Source: an uncultured Collinsella sp. (GTDB lineage Bacteria > Actinomycetota > Coriobacteriia > Coriobacteriales > Coriobacteriaceae). Taken from it: DNA of 5,456 bases. This document shows, piece after piece, positions 1 through 5,266 of the stretch; the first letter of the stretch is position 1; each line of letters starts with the position of its first letter. The translations under genes and the position numbers were made by a program. The stretch spans positions 1 through 5,456 of the forward strand of contig CAUEPS010000044.1 in assembly GCA_959019775.1 (NCBI GenBank), read 5' to 3'. The notes under the pieces were generated by a model. That model did no database searches. It saw only the letters and a program-made list of their open reading frames with translations, and was not told the DNA's origin.

Positions 1-88
1 ATTTTGCCTCTTGACAATGTCCTGCTCATATTAAAAGGAACGTCCCTAAGTGCCGTCCGGTTCGTTTTCGATGCCGATCCAAGAGTCC
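1..88. other. Intergenic sequence with an inverted REP-like motif
   Basis: No convincing gene is visible here. A frame open from near the left edge runs through to about 246, but it starts at a TTG without a ribosome binding site and crosses the inverted-repeat element that begins at 89, so I do not call it. A TTGACA hexamer at 11-16 looks like a -35 box, but no -10 box lies at proper spacing; the nearest AT-rich hexamer is only 12 bases away. On the minus strand, 37-48 reads as TTAGGGACGTTC (reading outward from 48 to 37), resembling the repeats at 2461-2474 and 2488-2501. Confidence 0.5.
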
Positions 89-220
89 GTGGGCAAAAAA
101 CGTCAAATATGAGTACTGTTACCTTTTTACTAGCAGCGATTTGGGGCATTTTTGAGGCTTTTAGACATGGCGGTCAGCCGGACGAGCTGACGTATCTCCC
201 CAAATGTTCAATAAAACTGG

Positions 221-249
221 CTCCTAACGAGAGTTATTCTCATTAGGAG
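221..249. promoter_or_regulatory. 29-base palindrome, Fur/Zur-like operator candidate
   Basis: Arms 221-232 (CTCCTAACGAGA) and 238-249 (TCTCATTAGGAG) are complementary at 11 of 12 positions around a centre at 235. Within it, 228-242 fits the 7-1-7 Fur-family pattern TGATAAT-N-ATTATCA at 10 of 14 defined positions, with TGAGAAT as the better half read on the minus strand. The palindrome overlaps the ribosome binding site at 245-250, a typical place for repression. A weak promoter-like pair (CTGACG at 187-192, AATAAA at 210-215, 17-base spacer) would put the transcription start at its left edge. The arrangement CCTAA...TTAGG is opposite to a DtxR box, so Fur or Zur is the better guess. Function is inferred. 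Confidence 0.45.
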
Positions 250-276
250 GCTATTATTATGCGCAAATATATGTGA
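245..276 (+). pseudogene. Orphan translation start: RBS, ATG and five codons
   Basis: A consensus AGGAGG (245-250) lies eight bases before an ATG at 259. That is an excellent initiation signal, yet the frame stops at a TGA (274-276) after only Met-Arg-Lys-Tyr-Met. The element's right inverted repeat begins 13 bases later. The simplest reading is the beheaded 5' end of a metal-regulated gene whose body was lost when the element formed or inserted. A deliberate mini-ORF or leader peptide is the alternative, and nothing downstream on the plus strand obviously benefits from one. I cannot name the lost gene from five residues. Confidence 0.35.
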
Positions 277-370
277 CCAACGCAGCAGCAGTACTCATAT
301 TTGGCATTTTTTGCCCACTACCCCTCCTGACAGAGTAGAAATCGGAAGAATCGGCCCCTGCCGACACATA

Positions 371-418
371 AAAATGGGATGGGCTTTCCCCGACAGCTGC
401 CAGAGAAAGCCCATCCCA
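371..418 (-). terminator. Rho-independent terminator after the DUF2207 gene
   Basis: A 14-base perfect stem (375-388 with 405-418, core GGGATGGGCTTTC) encloses a 16-base loop. On the minus strand it is followed by TTTTA (374-370). It lies 13 bases past the DUF2207 stop. The plus-strand side has TTTT at 421-424, so it may also stop transcription coming from the left-hand element. Confidence 0.88.
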
Positions 419-431
419 GATTTTGCGACCG

Positions 432-2333
432 CTAGAACGTTCCGCCGCCGCCTCCGCCGCCGCCCGAGCTATCGGAGCTCGACGCCAGCTCACGGATGCT
501 CTCGTGATACACATCGTTAAACGAATCGAGCGGCGAATCGATGCCGTAATGATGGTAGTACCACCAGTAGCAGGGGTAATTGTCGTAGAAACCGTCGGCC
601 TCGCGCACCTCGGGAGGAACAGCCTCGGCAAGCTGACGCAGGACTTCCTTCGAAACTCCCAGCGCCGCACCCATCACCAGAAGTTTATTCCACAGGACCA
701 GATCGCCGGGGACGGCCTCCTTTAGGCGCGTGAAGTCCTCGAGCCAATGCTTAAGCGCCTTGCAGCGGGCCGCCACCTCGGCACCTTCCGGCGTAAAGCG
801 GCGGAACGTAAGGCCCACGCCAATACCCACCAGCACAATCGGCACCGAGATAATCGCGGCGATAATGTTCGCCTGTGCGCCGTCGGTAAAGAAAATGGAT
901 CCCATGGGAACAAAGGCGATCAGAATACCAAGAACCAAGCAAAACACCATTGCGACAATGCCGTCCGAGGCAACGTACTCGCTATCGGCCAGCTTGCCCT
1001 TAACGGTGTTCTGATAGTCCTCGAGCTTGTCGCCCACGGGCGTAGCGTGCTGCTTGACGTAGTGCTGCAGCTCGTCAAACGTGCGCGAGCGATCGCCGTT
1101 CTCGTCGGGCTTAGCACCGGCAAAGAAGACCTTGAGCACCATGTGGTCAATGCCCTTGGCCGACTTCCAACCCGCATCACTCACCGTCACGCGATACGTC
1201 TGCTCTTCTTTTTCACGCCCCAACAGACCCTTCTTGGCCTTGGTCACGGTCGCCTGCTCCAGCTTGATCACACGGTCGTCAGTAAGCTTCATGAGCGTGG
1301 CGATATATGCCTGATCGGGCACCTCGTTCCAGCTCATGAGGGCCGAAAGCACGGCGGGATGGTCGGCCGAGGGCACATCGCGGAAGTATTCGTCTTGGAA
1401 AAGCGGCTTTGGCTTGCGGCGGCGCAGCTTGAGCACAACGATTGTGCCGGTAAAGGCCACCGCCGCGACAACGCTAACCACGGCAAGCGCATTAGCGATC
1501 ATGCGGGCGCGGGCGCGGCGGGCGTTAGCTTCGTCGGCCCATTCCTTCTCTTCGCTCAGGATCGTTGACATGCGCTCTTCGCTTGAAGCGGCAAGCTGCG
1601 GCACCCAGTCGCTGGGGAAGGCGATGCGTGCCTCGGCGAATTCGCCCTGATGCACGCAGGGAATGGTATAGGTGACCATGGGTTCGTCCGCATCGAGCGA
1701 TACGTCGCCCGTCAGCGGGCCGTGGCCCCATGCGCGGAAGTTATCGCCCTTGACGGCCGCCGTCCCGGCAGCGGCATTTGCGAAGTACACTTCCATCTCG
1801 ACGTCATCGGAATCCGCGGACCAGCCGTCGCCCACAAACTTCCAGTAGAGCTCGGCGGTATCGGACCAGTTCATAACCGCACCGGTCATGGTGTAGCTCA
1901 CGTAATAGATCGCACTGTCGCCGCTCTCGTGAGGGCTGAAAACCTTGATCTTTACGCCGCCGTCGGACTGCTCAACCGTATAGACGCCGCTGTCGCCTTT
2001 GTTTGCATAGTCGACCCTGTTAAACGCGGCATCGTCCTCCTCGACGCTCAGCACGTCGACACCCGCCGCGCCGCCCTGCTGGTTGGTGCCCGTATTGATC
2101 TCCCAAAACACGCCGTTGATGTCGTCGTCGAAATCGAACTGGCGTCCCTCGACAACGGTCAGCGATCCATCGGCCTCAACCGTGGCGCCGATGTAGGTTT
2201 GGCTCATGGAGTAGCCGTCGGCGTGTGCGGCGGCAGGCAGCAGCAACAACGCAAGCGCGACGAGTGCGCAGACGGAAGCGAATCGCGCGAATAGGCGGCG
2301 CTGCCGACAGGTCTTGGCAACGGGGGCGTTCAT
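432..2333 (-). CDS. DUF2207 domain membrane protein with Gly-rich tail
   Basis: This is a 633-residue envelope protein of the DUF2207 family, whose biochemical role is unknown. A signal peptide spans residues 1-38: a basic start, a hydrophobic core at 21-33, and a cleavage site at Ala-His-Ala before Asp39. A beta-rich extracellular domain follows (about 40-250). The first transmembrane helix is at about 279-302 and is followed by the basic stretch KLRRRKPKP. A cytoplasmic region spans 310-450. Two more helices are at about 457-482 and 488-509. The C-terminal domain carries the motif-like stretch DFTRLKEAVPGDLVLWNKLL (533-552). An aromatic patch, CYWWYYHHYG (588-597), precedes a run of eight glycines ending in Thr-Phe. 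Gly-rich tails are usual in this family. The start at 2333 has AAAGGA seven bases upstream and gives a proper signal peptide; the frame extends 20 codons further without support. It appears complete and monocistronic. Confidence 0.9.
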   Translation of the reverse strand: MNAPVAKTCRQRRLFARFASVCALVALALLLLPAAAHADGYSMSQTYIGATVEADGSLTVVEGRQFDFDDDINGVFWEINTGTNQQGGAAGVDVLSVEEDDAAFNRVDYANKGDSGVYTVEQSDGGVKIKVFSPHESGDSAIYYVSYTMTGAVMNWSDTAELYWKFVGDGWSADSDDVEMEVYFANAAAGTAAVKGDNFRAWGHGPLTGDVSLDADEPMVTYTIPCVHQGEFAEARIAFPSDWVPQLAASSEERMSTILSEEKEWADEANARRARARMIANALAVVSVVAAVAFTGTIVVLKLRRRKPKPLFQDEYFRDVPSADHPAVLSALMSWNEVPDQAYIATLMKLTDDRVIKLEQATVTKAKKGLLGREKEEQTYRVTVSDAGWKSAKGIDHMVLKVFFAGAKPDENGDRSRTFDELQHYVKQHATPVGDKLEDYQNTVKGKLADSEYVASDGIVAMVFCLVLGILIAFVPMGSIFFTDGAQANIIAAIISVPIVLVGIGVGLTFRRFTPEGAEVAARCKALKHWLEDFTRLKEAVPGDLVLWNKLLVMGAALGVSKEVLRQLAEAVPPEVREADGFYDNYPCYWWYYHHYGIDSPLDSFNDVYHESIRELASSSDSSGGGGGGGGTF

Positions 2334-2340
2334 AGGCACA

Positions 2341-2346
2341 TCCTTT
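2341..2346 (-). promoter_or_regulatory. Ribosome binding site of the DUF2207 gene
   Basis: AAAGGA on the minus strand lies seven bases before the ATG at 2333. It decides this start over an in-frame ATG 60 bases upstream that has no such site. I could not identify a convincing -35/-10 pair between here and 2430. Confidence 0.7.
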
Positions 2347-2453
2347 GTCTGTGATACCAACAGCGTCATTGTCCCACGTTTACGGGCGCACATGACGAAT
2401 ATCTAGGCGACCGGAGCGCCAAATGGGACAAAAGTCACGCCCGCCGCCAGCAG

Positions 2454-2501
2454 CTAGTCATTGGGGACGTTCTTAAATGACTAGCCGTTAGGGACACTCT
2501 T
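2454..2501 (+). repeat. REP-like tandem pair of 21-base repeats
   Basis: The copies 2454-2474 (CTAGTCATTGGGGAC then GTTCTT) and 2481-2501 (CTAGCCGTTAGGGAC then ACTCTT) match at 16 of 21 positions with a 27-base period. In addition, CTAGTCATT at 2454-2462 is the exact inverted complement of AATGACTAG at 2476-2484, forming a nine-base stem around a 13-base loop. A related inverted motif sits at 37-48. Repeats of this form are often genome-dispersed and linked to REP-associated (Y1) transposases; no transposase is in this window, so that link is inference. Confidence 0.5.
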
Positions 2502-2600
2502 TGGCATGGCATGCACCAACGATAGATACCATTTCACAGCTCCGTCACAGGTGTAGTGGCTTTGTGTGGGCGCGGCATGCGCTGATTGAGCCGCCAGCCG

Positions 2601-2653
2601 AGGGGCATAAAGCAGTTGAGCGAAAACGGTTTGCCCCTTTGCCGTTCGCTCGA
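2601..2653 (+). other. Hairpin with potential pseudoknot (structured RNA candidate)
   Basis: GAGCGAA (2618-2624) pairs with TTCGCTC (2645-2651). After a two-base bulge, CGG (2627-2629) pairs with CCG (2642-2644), leaving loop 2630-2641. Seven loop bases, TGCCCCT (2632-2638), are the exact complement of AGGGGCA at 2601-2607, so an H-type pseudoknot can form. The strong terminator at 2677-2712 follows 24 bases later. I see no protein-coding gene or recognised RNA family (SRP RNA, tmRNA and tRNA were considered) and no good promoter, so a small RNA is only a candidate. The strand is chosen because the terminator's T-rich side is on the plus strand. Confidence 0.3.
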
Positions 2654-2676
2654 GGATCATGTCCCCCTTTTCCGCG

Positions 2677-2712
2677 GAAACCCCGGCAGTTGCGAAGAGC
2701 TGCCGGGGTTTC
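2677..2712 (+). terminator. Strong terminator hairpin without an assigned gene
   Basis: A perfect 13-base stem (2677-2689 with 2700-2712; GAAACCCCGGCAG on the left) closes a ten-base loop. TTTCTGTCGTCT follows on the plus strand. The minus side has only TTT before GC-rich sequence, so plus is the likelier direction, though it may be bidirectional. No gene ends just upstream on the plus strand. A perfect 12-base palindrome (TTTCCGCGGAAA, 2669-2680) shares its left foot and would compete with it. Confidence 0.7.
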
Positions 2713-2835
2713 TGTCGTCTAAGGCGCCGAATTGATGGACAGGAATCAAAGCGCCGAGTCTGCGGCCCGCCATACGCAATGCGGGGCTTCGACAACTTGC
2801 GGACCACAGTGACGTCTCCCCATCGCGCCCCGCGC

Positions 2836-2841
2836 TATACT
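2836..2841 (+). promoter_or_regulatory. -10 box of a probably leaderless gluQ promoter
   Basis: TATACT matches the -10 consensus at five of six positions and ends seven bases before the gluQ ATG at 2849, so transcription should begin at or within a base or two of the start codon. No good -35 hexamer lies at 16-19 bases; the nearest, GTGACG at 2809-2814, is 21 bases away. No ribosome binding site precedes the ATG, which agrees with a leaderless message, common in Actinobacteria. Confidence 0.55.
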
Positions 2842-2848
2842 CGTCCGC

Positions 2849-3859
2849 ATGGATATCAAAGCACGCAACATAGCAACGCCCGCCGCGGACGCGCCAACGA
2901 CGCCGGCCGCCTCTGCCCCCGCGCCCGTCGTGGGCCGTTTTGCCCCGTCGCCCTCGGGCCGCATGCACCTGGGCAACGTGTTCAGTTGCCTGTGCGCGTG
3001 GCTTTCGGCACGCAGCCAGGGCGGCCGCATCGTACTGCGCATCGAGGACCTGGACGATCGCTGCAAGCGCCCGGAACTTGCCGCTCAACTGATTGACGAC
3101 CTGGCCTGGCTGGGGCTTGAGTGGGACGAAGGTCCCTACTACCAGCACGATCGCCTGGACTTGTACGAGGACGCCCTGCACCAGCTGCAAGACGCCGGCC
3201 TCACCTACCCCTGCTTTTGCACGCGCGCCGAACTCCACGCCGCGAGCGCGCCGCACGCCAGCGACGGCACGCCCATCTATCGCGGCTCCTGCCGAGGGCT
3301 TTCGGCCGAAGAGATCGCCCGCCGCAGTGCCCTGCGCGCCCCGGCCACGCGCCTGCGCGTGCCCGCCGTCGACGACCTCGCAGACGATGTGATCGAATTC
3401 GTGGACCGCACGTACGGGGCCCAATGCGAAGCGCTCGCCACCGAATGCGGCGACTTTTTGGTGCGCCGCAGCGACGGCGTGTTTGCCTATCAGCTGGCCG
3501 TGGTGGTCGATGACGCCGCCATGGGTGTTACCGAGATCATACGCGGATGCGACCTGCTTGGCTCCACACCACGCCAGATCTACCTGCAGCATCTGCTGGG
3601 CCTTCCCACGCCGCACTACGCGCACATTCCGCTGCTCATGTCACCGGACGGCCGCCGCCTTTCCAAGCGCGACCGCGATCTGGACCTGGGCGAACTACGC
3701 GCCCGCTTTGGCACGCCCGAGGCACTACTGGGCTGGCTCGCCGGGCAAACAGGCATCGCGCCAGACACCACGCCGCGCTCTGCCGAGCAGCTGGTCGAGC
3801 ACTTTAGCTGGAACGTCATCCGGGAGCATCGGGAAAACATCACTGTAACGGTCGAGTAG
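2849..3859 (+). CDS. gluQ: Glutamyl-Q tRNA(Asp) synthetase
   Basis: This 336-residue enzyme is a truncated relative of glutamyl-tRNA synthetase. The family activates glutamate with ATP and attaches it to queuosine at position 34 of tRNA-Asp, in the cytoplasm. The Rossmann catalytic core begins GRFAPSPSGRMHLGN (29-43), with HLGN as the HIGH signature. RIEDLDD (64-70) is the glutamate-recognition region. Cys122-x-Cys124...Tyr144-x3-Cys148 is the complete zinc site that marks GluQ proteins. RRSDGVFAYQLAVVVDD (206-222) and LSKRD (271-275, the KMSKS signature) follow. The protein ends without the anticodon-binding domain of a full GluRS, as expected. It carries about 28 extra Ala/Pro-rich residues before the core, slightly more than the usual roughly 300-residue proteins. 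The ATG at 2849 lacks a ribosome binding site but fits a leaderless start. No queuosine synthesis gene lies in the window. Confidence 0.95.
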   Translation: MDIKARNIATPAADAPTTPAASAPAPVVGRFAPSPSGRMHLGNVFSCLCAWLSARSQGGRIVLRIEDLDDRCKRPELAAQLIDDLAWLGLEWDEGPYYQHDRLDLYEDALHQLQDAGLTYPCFCTRAELHAASAPHASDGTPIYRGSCRGLSAEEIARRSALRAPATRLRVPAVDDLADDVIEFVDRTYGAQCEALATECGDFLVRRSDGVFAYQLAVVVDDAAMGVTEIIRGCDLLGSTPRQIYLQHLLGLPTPHYAHIPLLMSPDGRRLSKRDRDLDLGELRARFGTPEALLGWLAGQTGIAPDTTPRSAEQLVEHFSWNVIREHRENITVTVE

Positions 3860-3874
3860 CCAGCCACCGCGCCT

Positions 3875-4600
3875 CTACGCAACATCCCAGGGCTGGAGTT
3901 CGTCGCCTAGGCGAACGATGCAGTCGTAGAGCACGGTGTGGCGCTCGGCCGGATTGGCATCCCGATGAAAATGTCCGTAGTACCAGCGCTTGTAATCCAA
4001 GCGGTCTTCCAGCTCATCGAAAAATGCCGTAAGCCGATCAACGGCGGGGTAATTCCAGCCGGGTGCCGGATAAAGCGTGGGCGAAAGCATACGCGTTGAG
4101 CAGGTGTGGGTGACCACGTAGTCGACCTTCCAGCCCGCGCTGTCGAGCTTTGCCCGCGTCTCCTCAAAGTTGCGCTCGTCCGGCAGCTCCTGCGGCCACC
4201 AGCTGGAATACGGAATGCGGTATTCCTTGTCCACGCTCGTGGCGCCACCCATGGTAAAGATCATTGAGCCGTCGAGTTCAAAAACCTCGCCGCGCGTCAG
4301 GCGCCGTATGGGAGAGGTGTCCGACAGGCGCTGCGTCAGCCCGCCGTGCCACAGCTCCATGGGACGCTCCGCCCAGTGATCGAAACGCTCGTGATTGCCG
4401 TCGACGAACAGCACGGTATAGGGACGCGATTCCAGCCAGGCAATATCGGCACATTCCTCGGCAGAGAAATCCCACGGAAAGCCAAAGTCGCCCGCGACGA
4501 TGAGATAGTCGTCGCTCGTCAGGCTAGCCCCAAGGTCCCAATCGCGCAGCTTTTGCATGTCGAGGCCGCCATGGACGTCGCCCGTCACATAGACCGTCAT
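3875..4600 (-). CDS. Calcineurin-like metallophosphoesterase
   Basis: This is a 241-residue predicted cytoplasmic hydrolase of the calcineurin-like phosphoesterase superfamily, which cleaves phosphoester bonds using two metal ions. All the signature blocks are present in order: GDVHG (7-11), AGDFG (36-40), DGNHERFD (67-74), VTH (163-165) and GHFH (209-212). Together they supply the expected Asp, Asn and His metal ligands. There is no signal peptide or membrane helix, and the substrate cannot be told from sequence. The start at 4600 is chosen because the protein then opens directly into the first beta strand (MTVYVTGDVHG) and AGGGAAG lies ten bases upstream. A longer form from 4636 has no site. 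It converges on gluQ with only 15 bases between stop codons and no hairpin in the gap. The two-helix protein gene lies 85 bases upstream on the same strand. Confidence 0.88.
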   Translation of the reverse strand: MTVYVTGDVHGGLDMQKLRDWDLGASLTSDDYLIVAGDFGFPWDFSAEECADIAWLESRPYTVLFVDGNHERFDHWAERPMELWHGGLTQRLSDTSPIRRLTRGEVFELDGSMIFTMGGATSVDKEYRIPYSSWWPQELPDERNFEETRAKLDSAGWKVDYVVTHTCSTRMLSPTLYPAPGWNYPAVDRLTAFFDELEDRLDYKRWYYGHFHRDANPAERHTVLYDCIVRLGDELQPWDVA

Positions 4601-4610
4601 CGGATTACCA

Positions 4611-4617
4611 CTTCCCT
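4611..4617 (-). promoter_or_regulatory. Ribosome binding site of the phosphoesterase gene
   Basis: AGGGAAG on the minus strand ends ten bases before the ATG at 4600. The spacing is slightly long, but it is the only purine-rich site near either candidate start and supports the 241-residue form. Confidence 0.5.
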
Positions 4618-4685
4618 GTAAGTCGCTAGACCGCATTCTGCACGATCACTAAGCCAACCGTTCCAGCCCTTCCACCCCTTAGGGC

Positions 4686-4925
4686 TTACCCTTCGTTCTT
4701 CCATCCAAACGGGTCAAGCACCCAAAAAACCAGATCGAGCACGCCGCCGGTCATCATGGCGCCGGCAAGGGCCATGCAAACGTGCAGAGAGCTGGCACTT
4801 CGGAGCACGTCGAATGGCCCCAGAACAGCCAGCAGCGCAACCGCTGCGCCGACAAGGCACAGCGCGAGGCACGGCCCTGCGTCCCTGACGCACTTCTTTG
4901 CGAGATGCTTGGTGTTGTCACTCAT
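4686..4925 (-). CDS. Small two-helix membrane protein
   Basis: This 79-residue protein matches no family I recognise. A short polar, basic N-terminus (MSDNTKHLAKKCVRDAG) precedes a hydrophobic helix at about 18-38. A short loop follows, then a second helix at about 48-70, ending in a polar tail DPFGWKNEG. The topology therefore has both ends on the same side, probably cytoplasmic given the basic start. The start at 4925 has AAGGAG ten bases upstream. The frame is open 50 codons further, to 5075, but that extension is Arg- and Cys-rich, lacks a binding site and looks non-coding. A weak hairpin (4665-4670 with 4681-4686) overlaps the stop but has no T-tract, so read-through into the phosphoesterase gene 85 bases on is plausible. 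Confidence 0.7.
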   Translation of the reverse strand: MSDNTKHLAKKCVRDAGPCLALCLVGAAVALLAVLGPFDVLRSASSLHVCMALAGAMMTGGVLDLVFWVLDPFGWKNEG

Positions 4926-4935
4926 CAATATCGAA

Positions 4936-4941
4936 CTCCTT
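4936..4941 (-). promoter_or_regulatory. Ribosome binding site of the small membrane protein
   Basis: AAGGAG on the minus strand lies ten bases before the ATG at 4925. It selects this start over the longer open frame. I did not find a convincing promoter between 4942 and 5084. Confidence 0.55.
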
Positions 4942-5084
4942 AGAGGGTCGTCGTTCAGATGCATGCCGCCGCGGCAGAGCAGGGCGGCAGGGAAAGTGTC
5001 ACATGTCGTGCGGACATCAATGGAGAAACCGCCTGCTCGACCAACCCTTGACGCCGTTTTGCACCGGCGCCCCATCCCCGTTAT

Positions 5085-5266
5085 CGAGGTCTAATACTTT
5101 TCCGCGAAGTGAACGGCTGTTTTTGGACCCCTGGAGCATCCGCATTTTTCAACGGCAAAATCGCAGGATTCCGGCAGCAAAACCGCAGGAAACGGCACCT
5201 CTCAAGTGTCGATGCTTCGGGTGTCCGCTTTCACTCGTTCACTTCTCGGAAAAGTATTAGACCTCG
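5085..5266. repeat. MITE-like element with 31-base terminal inverted repeats
   Basis: The left arm 5085-5115 begins CGAGGTCTAATACTTTTCCG and ends GAAGTGAACG. The right arm 5236-5266 is its inverted copy, with a single mismatch (30 of 31). The interior holds a direct repeat of 14 bases, GCAAAATCGCAGGA (5155-5168) and GCAAAACCGCAGGA (5177-5190), 22 bases apart. There is no transposase and no convincing reading frame; frames crossing it encode the arms in both directions, as expected of a palindrome. I see no target-site duplication. Near-perfect arms suggest recent mobility or selection on a hairpin. It differs in sequence from the 89-318 element. Confidence 0.6.

Larger units (their letters stand above)
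89..318. repeat. MITE-like element with 30-base terminal inverted repeats
   Basis: The left arm 89-118 and right arm 289-318 are inverted copies that match at 28 of 30 bases. They begin GTGGGCAAAAAA and end AAATATGAGTACTG, differing only at the 13th and 15th bases. Two further inverted pairs nest inside: 139-146 with 198-205 (ATTTGGGG/CCCCAAAT) and 173-178 with 186-191 (GTCAGC/GCTGAC), so the whole unit could extrude or fold as one branched hairpin. It carries no transposase and is visibly more AT-rich than the neighbouring genes. I see no target-site duplication at the ends. A non-autonomous mobile element is the most natural reading. A fixed regulatory region that acquired matching flanks, or a processed-RNA structure, is also possible. 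Confidence 0.6.

Noticed and set aside
11..36. TTGACA near the left edge as a promoter
   Set aside because: The only AT-rich -10 candidates are 12-14 bases away, too close for a standard promoter.
4..246. An 80-residue plus-strand frame at the left edge
   Set aside because: It starts at TTG with no ribosome binding site, crosses the left arm of the inverted-repeat element and ends inside the palindrome. Its composition shows no recognisable domain.
747..1568. A 273-residue plus-strand frame opposite the DUF2207 gene
   Set aside because: It is a mirror frame of the DUF2207 coding region with no start signal and no domain.
2369..2431. Inverted pair TTGTCCCA / TGGGACAA upstream of the DUF2207 gene
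   Set aside because: The arms are only eight bases with a 47-base spacer, so a chance match is likely; no promoter was found to relate it to.
2501..2722. A 73-residue plus-strand frame before the orphan terminator
   Set aside because: It would explain the terminator, but its stop lies past the hairpin, it lacks a ribosome binding site, and part of its sequence is the hairpin itself.
2481..2807. A 108-residue minus-strand frame in the intergenic region
   Set aside because: It translates straight through the terminator hairpin and the REP-like repeat, has no ribosome binding site and matches no family I know.
2657..3625. A 322-residue frame on the minus strand opposite gluQ
   Set aside because: It lies antisense to a gene with all GluQ motifs and is long only because of the high GC content. 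The protein is low in complexity and without family features.
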